Source: [Pasteurella] mairii
GTDB taxonomy: Bacteria; Pseudomonadota; Gammaproteobacteria; Enterobacterales; Pasteurellaceae
Reading direction: 5' to 3'
Assembly (NCBI GenBank): GCA_900454475.1
Contig: UGSS01000002.1
Location: 2,532,674-2,596,673, forward strand
Length of the DNA stretch: 64,000 nt
A program made the position numbers and the translations under genes. Shown piece by piece: positions 19,225 through 28,422 of the stretch. Each line of letters begins with the position of its first letter. The first letter of the stretch is position 1. Under the pieces are notes generated by a model that made no database searches, had not been told where the DNA came from, and saw nothing but the letters and a program-made list of their open reading frames with translations.

Positions 19225-19301
19225 ATTTTGTACTCTGCTGATGTACAGCAAAAATTTCTTATTTTAGGATCCGATAAATAAGGCATAAATGGGGAAGGTG
19301 T

Positions 19302-20195
19302 ATGAATTGCGATATGACAACCGTAAGTAATGTCAACATTGAAGAAACCTATGGTCCAGCAGATGAAAATTCTATTGTGCATTATGAAACCTTTGATAAT
19401 TTAGCAAAATTTTATGGGCGAATTTCACCGGTACATTTTCATGATCGCTTTTATCAGATTCATTATTTAACTGTTGGTGAGATTTTTTTGCAGTTGGATG
19501 GGCAAGAACACTACCTGAAAGCCCCTTGTTTTATTTTTACGCCACCGTCTATTCCACATGGTTTTTATTCTGATGAGCATACGCACGGTTACGTTCTTAC
19601 TATTCCACAGGAGTTTATTTGGCAGCTTTTAACATCGTTGAAACGAGATATTAATTATTTTTATCCATTTTGTGTGGAACTGTCGCCAGAATATCAAGAG
19701 GATGATGAAAGTATTTGTTTATTCGAAAATTTTTTTACGATTTTGGCAAAAGAATATGCCAAAGTGAGTGCGGAAAAACCGAGCGCAATGCGTCTGTATG
19801 CTAAAATCATTTTGTTAGAAGTGTATCGGTTATCTAAAACGCATCAGATCCAATATGTGCCGAGTAGTCATGAACTTAGGTTATTTAACCAATTTAATTT
19901 ATTGGTGGAAGATAATTATAAAAATAACTGGAAAATCAAAGATTATTTGGACAAATTGTGTATTAGTGAAAGTCGTTTAAATTCATTGTGTCAACGTTTT
20001 TCTTCAGTTTCTCCTAAGCGCTTGGTAATTGAGCGATTATTACAAGAAGCGAAACGCAAATTGCGTTTTACTCAAGACTCTGTACATGAAATTGCCTATC
20101 AACTCGGGTTTAAGGATCCTGCTTATTTTTCCCGTTTTTTCCAAAAAGAGACGTCGTTTTCGCCAAAACAATTTCGCGATCAAGATCACATATAA
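19302..20195 (+). CDS. hpaA: AraC-family regulator of 4-hydroxyphenylacetate genes
   Basis: This is a probable activator of hpa genes in response to 4-hydroxyphenylacetate. The 297-residue product has an N-terminal cupin-like sensor (H-F-H-D-R-F-Y-Q-I-H, then F-T-P-P-S-I-P-H-G-F) and a C-terminal double helix-turn-helix. The C-terminal domain shows A-Y-Q-L-G-F-K-D-P-A-Y-F-S-R-F-F and ends S-F-S-P-K-Q-F-R. It lies between the divergent hpaBC operon and the long plus-strand operon, as in enterobacterial hpa clusters. The start could also be the ATG at 19314. Two copies of a shared element flank the gene and are its likely targets. Confidence 0.88.
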   Translation: MNCDMTTVSNVNIEETYGPADENSIVHYETFDNLAKFYGRISPVHFHDRFYQIHYLTVGEIFLQLDGQEHYLKAPCFIFTPPSIPHGFYSDEHTHGYVLTIPQEFIWQLLTSLKRDINYFYPFCVELSPEYQEDDESICLFENFFTILAKEYAKVSAEKPSAMRLYAKIILLEVYRLSKTHQIQYVPSSHELRLFNQFNLLVEDNYKNNWKIKDYLDKLCISESRLNSLCQRFSSVSPKRLVIERLLQEAKRKLRFTQDSVHEIAYQLGFKDPAYFSRFFQKETSFSPKQFRDQDHI

Positions 20196-20217
20196 TTAAT
20201 AATCTTTTCTGATTATA

Positions 20218-20279
20218 GAAAAAGTACAATTTTTCACAGGAAAAGTGCATTTTCATACCTCGTTATATCCTTTATAAAT
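20218..20279 (+). promoter_or_regulatory. TRAP-hpaGEDFHI promoter with putative HpaA operator
   Basis: GAAAAAGTACAATTTTTC then GAAAAGTGCATTTT (36-bp block 20218-20253) is followed after 14 bases by TCCTTTATAAAT (20268-20279). It matches the hpaB promoter in sequence, spacing and orientation relative to the gene served. Confidence 0.7.
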
Positions 20280-20380
20280 TTAACAAAAATATAACATTTG
20301 TATTAATGGTTTTGTGTGTGTTGTAAAACCGGTGATGCAAGTCCTCTATCAAGTATGCATTTCAACGAAGGAGATTGATT

Positions 20381-21412
20381 ATGAAATCAACAAAACTTTT
20401 AGTATCCGCATTGACTCTTGCACTATCAACTTCCGTTATGGCAAATGACAAAGTGATATTAAAAATCGGTCATTTTTTACCCGCACTTTCCACAATGCAT
20501 AGTCAAGTCATCGAACCTTGGTGTAAGGATTTAAACACGCAATCACAAGGTCTAATTGAATGTCAATTTTATCCTTCTAATCAATTGGGTGGCACGCCGG
20601 CACAGCTGATTGATCAAGTGCGTAATGGTGTTGCGGATATTGTCTGGACTGCACCGGGCTATACTAGCGGTCGATTTAAAATTATTGAAGGATTAGAAAA
20701 TCCTCTTCTTTTTCCAAATGCAGATGTGGGGAACAAGGTTGCTTGGGAATATTTTGAAAAATATGCCAAAGATACTGAATTTAAACCGTTCAAAATGCTT
20801 GCCTTACATACAGATGGCGGTGTGACCTTTCATTCAAATAAACCAATTACGCAAGTTGATGATCTGAAAGGATTAAAATTGCGAACGCCGACTCGTTTAG
20901 CCTCCCAAATTATACAAGCTTTGGGTGGTTCAGCAATTGCTATTCCGCCAGCACAAGTGGCAGAAAGTGTTTCAAAAGGCGTTGTTGATGGCGCGATGGG
21001 GGCTTGGGAGGTGGTGCCGCCGTCCAAATTGGATGAGGTGACAAAATATCATGTAATGCCTAGTGCGGGAGAACCATTTCCGACTGTAACGGTGTTGATG
21101 CTAGTGATGAATCAACAAAAATATAATCGTTTACCTGAAGATCTTAAACAGATTATTGATCGTAACTCCGGCTCGGTTTTAGGTGAGCGTATTGCTGCGG
21201 CATGGAAAATTGCAGAGGACGATGCACGTAAACGTGTACTGGATAATAACGGAGTAATTAGTGAATTTGGGCCTGAACAAACAGAAAAAATGCGTCAGTT
21301 GACCAAAACTATTAATCAAAACTGGACGATGGAAATGAGTAAATTAGGTAAAGATGGTCAAGCAATGTTGGAGGATTTACAACAAATGGTTAGAAGTTCC
21401 AGCCAACCATAA
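20381..21412 (+). CDS. TRAP transporter substrate-binding protein (DctP family)
   Basis: This is the periplasmic receptor of a tripartite ATP-independent transporter. The 343-residue product starts at ATG 20381 with AAGGAG seven bases before. It has a signal peptide ending near V-M-A at residue 21, and the family blocks G-L-K-L-R-T-P-T and a conserved arginine that normally binds a carboxylate. It heads the plus-strand hpa operon, so the ligand is probably 4-hydroxyphenylacetate or a related aromatic acid rather than a C4-dicarboxylate. That is inference from position and the shared promoter element. Confidence 0.85.
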   Translation: MKSTKLLVSALTLALSTSVMANDKVILKIGHFLPALSTMHSQVIEPWCKDLNTQSQGLIECQFYPSNQLGGTPAQLIDQVRNGVADIVWTAPGYTSGRFKIIEGLENPLLFPNADVGNKVAWEYFEKYAKDTEFKPFKMLALHTDGGVTFHSNKPITQVDDLKGLKLRTPTRLASQIIQALGGSAIAIPPAQVAESVSKGVVDGAMGAWEVVPPSKLDEVTKYHVMPSAGEPFPTVTVLMLVMNQQKYNRLPEDLKQIIDRNSGSVLGERIAAAWKIAEDDARKRVLDNNGVISEFGPEQTEKMRQLTKTINQNWTMEMSKLGKDGQAMLEDLQQMVRSSSQP

Positions 21413-21435
21413 GCTATGTTTGAGAGGAGAAATAT

Positions 21436-21963
21436 ATGACTGAATCCATACAAGGTATTGTAATTCCGCCGAAAGTTTCTCGTACTACTTTAGGGATGAT
21501 ACTGTTTCATGTGAGTAAATCCATGGCGATGATTGGAGGATTACTGTTTATTCTATTAATCGTTATGTCATGTTATTCCTTGATTGAACGTAAATTTGGT
21601 GGAACAGGTGTGATTGGTGATATTGAGATGATGCAAATGGGATGTGCGGTTGCTTCTTCATTATTTCTACCATTTTGTACCTTAATGGCAGAACACTTGA
21701 AAGTTGATTTTTTTACGTTGAAATTGCCGGCATATTGGCGGAATAAACTAGATGCCTTAGCAGATTTTGCCTTGTTATTTGTGGCGATACTTTTGGTTTG
21801 GCGTATTGGTTTACAAACCTTAGATATGTATGAATATGGAGAAGTAAGTACGTTACTTTCATGGCCGACATGGATTCCTAATTTATTAATATTGCCCGGT
21901 TTTTTAGTCATGGGATGCTGTTCTCTTTATTACTGCATTATCAATTTAACGGCGAGGAATTAA
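21436..21963 (+). CDS. TRAP transporter small permease (DctQ family)
   Basis: This is the small membrane subunit that works with the large permease in sodium-driven uptake. The 175-residue product has four hydrophobic segments. It has the typical block G-D-I-E-M-M-Q-M-G-C-A-V-A in the second segment and A-E-H-L-K-V-D after it. A GAGGAG binding site precedes the start. It lies between the receptor and DctM genes, with 2 bases between its stop and the dctM start. Confidence 0.88.
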   Translation: MTESIQGIVIPPKVSRTTLGMILFHVSKSMAMIGGLLFILLIVMSCYSLIERKFGGTGVIGDIEMMQMGCAVASSLFLPFCTLMAEHLKVDFFTLKLPAYWRNKLDALADFALLFVAILLVWRIGLQTLDMYEYGEVSTLLSWPTWIPNLLILPGFLVMGCCSLYYCIINLTARN

Positions 21964-21965
21964 AA

Positions 21966-23294
21966 ATGATGACTGGTTTAGAGATGGGGATTACCGGATT
22001 TTTTATCTTACTCACCTTATTATTACTTCGCATTCATATTGGTATCGCTATGTTTTTGGCTGCGGCAGGTTTGTATGCCTATTTAGGGCAGGGGGATTTA
22101 AATAATTTGATGTACACCCTTAATGGTTTGGCTTATGCCCGGTTATCAAATTATGATTTAGCTGTAGTACCTTTATTTATTCTTATGGGGCAATTTGCAT
22201 CAAATGGTGGTTTATCAAAATCGCTTTTCCAAGCGGCAAGTAGTTTTATTGGTCATTGGCGTGGCGGTTTGGCAATGGCAGCGACGGGAAGTTGTGCCGC
22301 GTTTGGTGCTATTTGTGGTTCGTCGTTGGCGACTGCGGCAACCATGGGGCAGGTTGCCATTCCAGAACTGAAAAAGCACCATTATTCAGGCAAATTAAGT
22401 ACAGCAACTTTGGCGGCAGGAGGAACTCTAGGCATTCTTATTCCTCCTTCGGTACCACTGATTATTTATGCGGTTTTAACTCAAGAATCGATCGGTAAGT
22501 TATTTGTTGCCGCGATTATTCCAGGCATGATTGCCTTATTGGGCTATATCATCGTGATTAAAATTTTGGTGACATTACGTCCTGAAGTCGGTCCGACGTC
22601 AGAAAAAGTCCCATTTATACAAGCATTAAAATCACAGATTAAAGTGTTGCCTATTTTTATCGTGTTTTTAGTGGTCATTATCAGTATTTACGGTGGTTGG
22701 GCAAATCCGACGGAATCTGCCTCCATTGGTGCGGCTGCTTGTGGCATTATTGCTTGGCTTTCTGGTGATCTGAAATGGAATGGGGTGGTTAATAGCATTT
22801 TGCAAACCGCTATTTCTAGCGCCATGATTTTTATGGTATTGATTGGGGCAGATTTATTAAATTCAGCATTAGCACTGACTCAAATGCCAAGTCAATTGGC
22901 AGATTGGGTAGTATCACAACAATTTGCCCCTTTATTTGTCTTGTTCTGCATCATTCTTATTTACTTAGTCCTTGGTTGTGTCATGGATTCTCTCGCCATG
23001 ATTTTACTAACGATTCCAATTTTTTATCCAATTATTCTCGGCTTAGATTTTTGGGGAATGTCGGCACAAGATAAAACGATTTGGTTTGGCATAGTTTCGT
23101 TAATGGTGGTTGAAATCGGATTGATTACTCCGCCGGTAGGGATGAACTTATTTATTATCAATAAAATGGATAAAGATACTCCACTACTTTCAACTTCTAA
23201 ATGGGTATTACCTTTTATTGCTTCAGACTTAATTCGTATTGCATTAGTGGCTGGGATACCAACAATTACGCTGGGATTGGTTCATTTACTTTAA
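21966..23294 (+). CDS. TRAP transporter large permease (DctM family)
   Basis: This is the channel-forming subunit of the TRAP system, 442 residues from ATG 21966 (GAGG upstream; an ATG at 21969 is equally possible). It is strongly hydrophobic with a dozen or so segments. It carries the family blocks G-Q-F-A-S-N-G-G-L-S near residue 74 and L-I-P-P-S-V-P-L-I-I-Y near residue 158. Near the C-terminus is G-L-I-T-P-P-V-G-M-N-L-F. It is followed after 20 bases by hpaG1. Confidence 0.9.
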   Translation: MMTGLEMGITGFFILLTLLLLRIHIGIAMFLAAAGLYAYLGQGDLNNLMYTLNGLAYARLSNYDLAVVPLFILMGQFASNGGLSKSLFQAASSFIGHWRGGLAMAATGSCAAFGAICGSSLATAATMGQVAIPELKKHHYSGKLSTATLAAGGTLGILIPPSVPLIIYAVLTQESIGKLFVAAIIPGMIALLGYIIVIKILVTLRPEVGPTSEKVPFIQALKSQIKVLPIFIVFLVVIISIYGGWANPTESASIGAAACGIIAWLSGDLKWNGVVNSILQTAISSAMIFMVLIGADLLNSALALTQMPSQLADWVVSQQFAPLFVLFCIILIYLVLGCVMDSLAMILLTIPIFYPIILGLDFWGMSAQDKTIWFGIVSLMVVEIGLITPPVGMNLFIINKMDKDTPLLSTSKWVLPFIASDLIRIALVAGIPTITLGLVHLL

Positions 23295-23314
23295 TCATGA
23301 GAATGGAGAAACGT

Positions 23315-23983
23315 ATGTCTGCTTCGTTAGCTAAACAAATTACACAATTGACGGAATTCAAACCCACCGTTTTTGTGATTGCTTTAAATGCCGAAAATTT
23401 ATTGGCTCAACATAAATCAACCTTTGAACAGGCACCGTATAAATCATTACCAATGACACCGGTAATTTATGTTTTACCCGAGGCGACACATAATCATAGC
23501 GGGTCAATGGTAACCGTACCGACGGATAAAACGACATTACGGGTAGAACCGCATTTAGGTGTGGTATTTAATGCACCAGTCTGTCGTGTCACAGTGGAAA
23601 ATGCCATGTCTTGTGTCGCGGGATATATTCCGGTAGCACTTTATTCATTGCCTCATGATAGTTATTACCGACCGGATATTGAAGGTCGCTGCCAAGAAAG
23701 TTTTTGTGTTTTAGGGCAACAAGTCAATCGTCTGGCAGTAGCTTCTCCGGAGGCGGTTAGAGTTGAGGTCAGTGTGAATCGACAGGTAAGCAAATGTTAT
23801 ACGCAGCCGAAAATGCAACGATCTATTGCTGAATTAATAAGTTTTCTGAGTCAATTTATTCCGTTTAAGCGGGGGGATATTTTATTAACCGGTACGGATT
23901 CTAATCCAATTTTAGTAGAAAGAGGTGACAATGTAGAAGTTTCATTTGTTGGGTTAGGATCGTTATCTAATCAGATTAATTGA
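23315..23983 (+). CDS. hpaG1: HpaG N-terminal-type protein (COHED decarboxylase subunit)
   Basis: This is a fumarylacetoacetate hydrolase-fold enzyme expected to decarboxylate 5-oxo-pent-3-ene-1,2,5-tricarboxylate (OPET) in the homoprotocatechuate path. The 222-residue product resembles the first half of the bifunctional E. coli HpaG. The C-terminal block R-G-D-I-L-L-T-G-T-D and a central C-V-A-G-Y-I-P-V are typical. The start at 23315 has GGAG six bases before; longer frames begin inside dctM. In E. coli the two halves are fused in one protein, while here they are separate adjacent genes. Confidence 0.82.
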   Translation: MSASLAKQITQLTEFKPTVFVIALNAENLLAQHKSTFEQAPYKSLPMTPVIYVLPEATHNHSGSMVTVPTDKTTLRVEPHLGVVFNAPVCRVTVENAMSCVAGYIPVALYSLPHDSYYRPDIEGRCQESFCVLGQQVNRLAVASPEAVRVEVSVNRQVSKCYTQPKMQRSIAELISFLSQFIPFKRGDILLTGTDSNPILVERGDNVEVSFVGLGSLSNQIN

Positions 23984-23993
23984 GGATATGAAC

Positions 23994-24758
23994 ATGAGTA
24001 AATATGCCAAAGTAATGTTCCAAAACCAAGTTCATAGTGTAGAGGTTTTGCCTAATGGATTATTAACCGAGCAACAACAATTACTTCCTTACGAAAGTGT
24101 TATCTGGTTGCCTCCCTCTAATGGAATGATGTATGCCTTGGGATTGAACTATGCAGACCATGCGACAGAGTTGGAATTTAAGCCGCCAGAAAAGCCACTA
24201 GTCTTTATCAAAACACATCATACCTATACGGGACATAAGCAAACAACTTGGCGTCCGGATAATGTGGAATATATGCATTATGAATGTGAATTAGTGGTAG
24301 TCATTGGTAAAACAGCTAAAAAAGTGCGGCGAGAAAATGCCATGGATTATGTAGCGGGTTATACGCTTTGTAATGATTATGCCATTCGTGATTATTTAGA
24401 AAATTATTATCGCCCTAATTTGCGTGTGAAAAATCGTATAGGTACTACGCCATTGGGACCTTGGATTGTGGATAAAGACGATGTGCCGGATCCGATGAAT
24501 TTACATCTAAAAACTTATGTAAATGGTGAATTATGCCAAGCAGGAAATACCCGCGATATGATTTTTGATATTAGTTATTTAATTGAATATCTCTCTCATA
24601 TTACGACATTACAACCAGGAGATATGATTGCGACTGGAACGCCGAAAGGATTAGCGGATGTTAAAGCGGGGGATTGTGTTGAGATCGAAATTGAACATAT
24701 TGGGAAATTAACCAATTATATTGTTAACGAGCAAACGTTTTTTAGCAGTATGAATTAA
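23994..24758 (+). CDS. hpaG2: HpaG C-terminal-type protein (HHDD isomerase)
   Basis: This protein is expected to isomerise 2-hydroxyhepta-2,4-diene-1,7-dioate to the 2-oxo form used by HpaH. The 254-residue product has the FAH-fold blocks A-L-G-L-N-Y-A-D-H-A near residue 44, H-Y-E-C-E-L-V-V-V-I-G (metal ligands) near 91 and I-A-T-G-T-P-K-G-L near the end. The ATG at 23994 is 8 bases after GAGG; one at 23988 would be too close to it. It follows hpaG1 by ten bases. Confidence 0.86.
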   Translation: MSKYAKVMFQNQVHSVEVLPNGLLTEQQQLLPYESVIWLPPSNGMMYALGLNYADHATELEFKPPEKPLVFIKTHHTYTGHKQTTWRPDNVEYMHYECELVVVIGKTAKKVRRENAMDYVAGYTLCNDYAIRDYLENYYRPNLRVKNRIGTTPLGPWIVDKDDVPDPMNLHLKTYVNGELCQAGNTRDMIFDISYLIEYLSHITTLQPGDMIATGTPKGLADVKAGDCVEIEIEHIGKLTNYIVNEQTFFSSMN

Positions 24759-24776
24759 TTTTATAGGGAGACGATT

Positions 24777-26243
24777 ATGAATATCATTAAACATTGGATC
24801 AACGGTAAAGAGGTGAGTAGTGAGCAAACCTTTGAAAACTTAAATCCAGCAACTGGGGAAGTCATTTGTCAGGTTGCCTCCGGTGGTGAGGCTGAAATTA
24901 ATGCCGCAGTTAAAGCTGCAAAAGATGCTTTTCCTAAATGGTCAAAAACGCCAGCAAAAGAACGAGCGCGTTTGATGCGAAAACTCGGAGAGCTTATTGA
25001 TAAAAATGTTCCTCAATTAGCTGAACTGGAAACGCTGGATACAGGTTTGCCGATTCATCAGACAAAAAATGTATTGATCCCTCGAGCATCACATAATTTT
25101 GAATTTTTCGCGGAAGTTTGTACTCGAATGAACGGTCATAGCTACCCAGTTGATGACAAAATGCTTAATTATACGCTTTATCAGCCGGTTGGCGTTTGCG
25201 GGTTAGTTTCTCCTTGGAATGTCCCATTCATGACTGCAACATGGAAAACTGCCCCTTGTTTAGCATTGGGAAATACTGCGGTACTGAAAATGTCTGAATT
25301 ATCTCCGTTAACAGCCAATGAATTAGGGCGATTAGTGTTGGAGGCGGGAATTCCAGAGGGCGTTTTTAATGTTGTGCAAGGTTATGGTTCAACTGCCGGT
25401 CATGCGTTAGTAACACATGATGATGTAAGAGCGGTCTCTTTTACGGGAGGAACTGCGACAGGTAAACATATCCTTAAAAATGCAGGTTTGAAAAAATATT
25501 CTATGGAACTTGGTGGTAAATCTCCGGTATTAATTTTTGATGATGCGGACTTGGAACGTGCATTAGATTCAGCATTGTTTGCGATTTTCTCGTTAAACGG
25601 TGAACGTTGTACTGCCGGCTCGCGAGTTTTTATCCAAGAAACGGTATATGACGAATTTGTTAAACAATTTGCAGCGCGGGCGAAGCGTTTGCTGGTAGGT
25701 GATCCACAAGATTTTAATACACAAGTAGGTTCCATGATTACCCGTCAACATTATGACAAAGTGACAGGTTATATTCGTATTGGAATTGAAGAAGGCGCTA
25801 ATTTATTAGCTGGTGGTTTAGAGCGTCCGCAAAACTTACCGTCACATTTACAAAAAGGCAATTTTATTCAACCGACAGTTTTTGCAGATGTTGATAATCG
25901 GATGCGTATTGCGCAAGAGGAAATTTTTGGACCGGTCGTTTGTTTGATGAAATTTAAAGATGAGGCAGAAGCTTTACGTTTGGCGAATGATGTGGAATAT
26001 GGTTTAGCTTCCTATATTTGGACCAAAGATATTGCAAAAGCATTGCGTTTATCTAATGGAATTGAATCCGGTATGGTGTTTGTAAATAGTCAAAATGTTC
26101 GCGATTTAAGACAACCATTTGGTGGCATAAAAGCCTCCGGTATTGGGCGAGAAGGGGGGGAATACAGTTATGAAGTATTTGCTGAAATTAAAAATGTTTG
26201 CATCTCAATGCATGATCACCACATTCCACGCTGGGGCTGTTGA
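24777..26243 (+). CDS. hpaE: 5-carboxymethyl-2-hydroxymuconate semialdehyde dehydrogenase
   Basis: HpaE oxidises the ring-cleavage semialdehyde with NAD. The 488-residue product is a full-length aldehyde dehydrogenase. It has the Rossmann-type S-F-T-G-G-T-A-T-G-K near residues 222-231 and the catalytic glutamate in M-E-L-G-G-K-S-P near 246. The catalytic cysteine lies in N-G-E-R-C-T-A-G-S near 280. It is set between hpaG2 and hpaD in the order seen in enterobacterial clusters. Near its 3' end the DNA contains a run of seven G. Confidence 0.94.
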   Translation: MNIIKHWINGKEVSSEQTFENLNPATGEVICQVASGGEAEINAAVKAAKDAFPKWSKTPAKERARLMRKLGELIDKNVPQLAELETLDTGLPIHQTKNVLIPRASHNFEFFAEVCTRMNGHSYPVDDKMLNYTLYQPVGVCGLVSPWNVPFMTATWKTAPCLALGNTAVLKMSELSPLTANELGRLVLEAGIPEGVFNVVQGYGSTAGHALVTHDDVRAVSFTGGTATGKHILKNAGLKKYSMELGGKSPVLIFDDADLERALDSALFAIFSLNGERCTAGSRVFIQETVYDEFVKQFAARAKRLLVGDPQDFNTQVGSMITRQHYDKVTGYIRIGIEEGANLLAGGLERPQNLPSHLQKGNFIQPTVFADVDNRMRIAQEEIFGPVVCLMKFKDEAEALRLANDVEYGLASYIWTKDIAKALRLSNGIESGMVFVNSQNVRDLRQPFGGIKASGIGREGGEYSYEVFAEIKNVCISMHDHHIPRWGC

Positions 26244-26262
26244 GTGAAATAGGAGAAACAGA

Positions 26263-27117
26263 ATGGGTAAACTTGCTTTAGCTGCTAAAATTACACACGT
26301 GCCATCCATGTATCTATCTGAATTACCAGGAAAAAATTATGGATGCCGCGCTTCTGCTATCGAGGGTCATAAAGAGATTAGCCGACGTTGTCGAGAGGCT
26401 GGTGTTGATACAATCATTGTTTTTGATACACATTGGTTGGTGAATAGTGCATATCATATTAATTGCTGCGATTATTTTGAAGGTGTTTATACCAGCAATG
26501 AACTACCACATTTTATTCGCGATCTTAGATTTGATTATGATGGCAATCCGGCATTGGGCCATCTCATTGTCGATAAAGCTATTGCTAAAGGCGTACGTGC
26601 GCAAGCACATGAAATCCAAAGCCTTAAATTAGAATATGGGACAATTGTACCGATGCGTTATATGAATGAGGATAAAGTTTTTAAAGTTATTTCAATTTCT
26701 GCATTTTGTACTTCCCATTCGTTTGATGATAGCCGAAAACTCGGAGAAGCGGTACTTGAAGCGATTAAGGAATATGAGGGTACGGTTGCTGTTTTAGCTA
26801 GCGGATCACTATCTCATTATTTCATTCCGGATAATTTGGCAAAAGACGGGATGAATCGTTATACCCGTGAATTTGAACATCAAGTGGATTTGCACGTTGT
26901 TGATATGTGGAAAAAAGGTAATTTCAAAGATTTTTGTACGATGTTGCCGGAATATGCTGAATTTTGTCGTGGTGAGGGGGGGATGCACGATACGGTGATG
27001 CTACTGGGAATGTTGGGTTGGGATCGTTATGATAAGTCGGTTGAAGTATTAACAGATCTTTTTCCAAGTTCTGGAACGGGACAAATTAATGCGGTATTTC
27101 CTGTAGATCACATATAA
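26263..27117 (+). CDS. hpaD: 3,4-dihydroxyphenylacetate 2,3-dioxygenase
   Basis: HpaD opens the ring of homoprotocatechuate by extradiol (meta) cleavage. The 284-residue product belongs to the LigB-type, iron-dependent class. It shows the N-terminal A-K-I-T-H-V-P-S-M metal-ligand block and F-D-T-H-W near residue 53. In the middle is A-S-G-S-L-S-H-Y-F, and G-E-G-G-M-H-D-T lies near the end. The length matches E. coli HpaD. An AGGAG precedes the start. It is followed by an 80-base gap with an unusual run of eleven G. Confidence 0.94.
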   Translation: MGKLALAAKITHVPSMYLSELPGKNYGCRASAIEGHKEISRRCREAGVDTIIVFDTHWLVNSAYHINCCDYFEGVYTSNELPHFIRDLRFDYDGNPALGHLIVDKAIAKGVRAQAHEIQSLKLEYGTIVPMRYMNEDKVFKVISISAFCTSHSFDDSRKLGEAVLEAIKEYEGTVAVLASGSLSHYFIPDNLAKDGMNRYTREFEHQVDLHVVDMWKKGNFKDFCTMLPEYAEFCRGEGGMHDTVMLLGMLGWDRYDKSVEVLTDLFPSSGTGQINAVFPVDHI

Positions 27118-27151
27118 GTCAGTATTGATTATCTCCCTTAGCTTGTTGTTC

Positions 27152-27162
27152 GGGGGGGGGGG
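27152..27162. repeat. G11 homopolymer between hpaD and hpaF
   Basis: Eleven consecutive G lie 35 bases before the hpaF ATG, in an otherwise AT-rich gap. Poly-G tracts of this length are prone to slipped-strand changes. It is intergenic, so it could only alter expression or message structure, not reading frame. Confidence 0.85.
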
Positions 27163-27197
27163 AAATCTAAAGGTTTATTTTTATATTCGGAGGAATT

Positions 27198-27578
27198 ATG
27201 CCTCATTTTATTGTTGAAGCGACAGATAACTTAAAAAAATCGTTTGATTTTCAACCGCTCTTTGCCGAGATACATGAATATCTTGCCTCAACCGGTGTAT
27301 TTCCGCTAGGTGGAATACGTAGTCGTGTACATTGGGTGGATGTTTATCGTATGGCAGATGGAAAAGAAGATGATGCGTTTATTCATATTACATTAAAAAT
27401 TGGGGCGGGGCGTTCAGTTGAATGTTTAAAACCTATTGGCGAGCAGGTTTTTAAGCGATTAACGGATTTTTTCGCTCCATTATTTGCAGAACGTTATTTT
27501 GCATTGTCATTTGAAATTTGTGAAATTCATGAGGTATTAAATTTCAAAAAAAATAATGTACATCTTCGCTTTAAATAA
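27198..27578 (+). CDS. hpaF: 5-carboxymethyl-2-hydroxymuconate delta-isomerase
   Basis: HpaF isomerises 5-carboxymethyl-2-hydroxymuconate. It is a small tautomerase-superfamily enzyme with a catalytic N-terminal proline, here M-P-H-F-I-V-E. The 126-residue product contains V-H-W-V-D-V-Y-R-M-A near residue 43 and F-I-H-I-T-L-K-I-G near residue 60. The length matches E. coli HpaF. A GGAGG lies just before the ATG. It sits between hpaD and hpaH. Confidence 0.93.
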   Translation: MPHFIVEATDNLKKSFDFQPLFAEIHEYLASTGVFPLGGIRSRVHWVDVYRMADGKEDDAFIHITLKIGAGRSVECLKPIGEQVFKRLTDFFAPLFAERYFALSFEICEIHEVLNFKKNNVHLRFK

Positions 27579-27610
27579 CCTATTCATTCAAAATTTATGG
27601 AGAATAATTC

Positions 27611-28414
27611 ATGTTATCTCGAGAAACAATTCAACAAGCGGCAGCACAATTAAATCAAGCAGAAAAAACACGTACGCAAATTAGCCAGTTTTCGTTAGCT
27701 TATCCAGAAATAACTATCGAAGATGCTTATGAAATTCAAAAGGCTTGGGTAGAAATGAAAATTGCCGAAGGACGAACATTGAAAGGGCATAAGATCGGAT
27801 TGACATCAAAAGCAATGCAAAATAGCTCGCAAATTGATGAACCGGATTATGGTATGTTATTAGACGATATGTTTTTTGAAGAAAATGATGCTATTCCTTT
27901 TGATCGTTTTATTGTTCCGCGGGTTGAAGTAGAACTTGCCTTTATTTTAAAGAAATCATTGAGTGGACCCAATTGTACTATCTTTGATGTGATTGATGCG
28001 ACGGATTATGTTATCCCAGCCTTGGAAATTATTGATGCGCGCATTGAACAATTTGATCGTATCACTAAAGTACCGCGTCGTGTGTTTGATACAATTTCCG
28101 ACAATGCCGCTAATGCTGGAGTTGTTTTGGGCGGTAGGGCGATTAAGCCGATGGATGTTGATCTACGTCGAGTCTCGGCAGTCCTTTATCGTAATGGTGT
28201 GGTTGAAGAATCCGGCGTTTCAGCGGCAGTTTTAAATAATCCGATTAAAGGTGTGGCTTGGTTGGCGAATAAATTATATCCCTATGGTGTGACCTTAAAG
28301 GCGGGGGAAATCATTTTAGGTGGTTCTTTTACGCGTCCTGTTGCTGCGGCACGAGGAGATACGTTTCACGTGGATTATCATGAATTAGGCAGTATTTCCA
28401 TGCAATTTGTGTAG
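27611..28414 (+). CDS. hpaH: 2-oxo-hept-4-ene-1,7-dioate hydratase
   Basis: HpaH adds water to 2-oxo-hept-4-ene-1,7-dioate, giving the substrate of the HpaI aldolase. The 267-residue product has the MhpD/FAH-like fold, with K-G-H-K-I-G-L-T-S near residue 57 and P-R-V-E-V-E-L-A-F near residue 104. Near the C-terminus is [10 protein letters not shown]. The length equals E. coli HpaH. It lies 8 bases before hpaI. Confidence 0.94.
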   Translation: MLSRETIQQAAAQLNQAEKTRTQISQFSLAYPEITIEDAYEIQKAWVEMKIAEGRTLKGHKIGLTSKAMQNSSQIDEPDYGMLLDDMFFEENDAIPFDRFIVPRVEVELAFILKKSLSGPNCTIFDVIDATDYVIPALEIIDARIEQFDRITKVPRRVFDTISDNAANAGVVLGGRAIKPMDVDLRRVSAVLYRNGVVEESGVSAAVLNNPIKGVAWLANKLYPYGVTLKAGEIILGGSFTRPVAAARGDTFHVDYHELGSISMQFV

Positions 28415-28422
28415 GTGACATT

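Noticed and set aside
23201..23314. Longer N-terminus for HpaG1 starting inside dctM
   Set aside because: The added residues are the dctM coding sequence in another frame. The ATG at 23315 has a good ribosome binding site.
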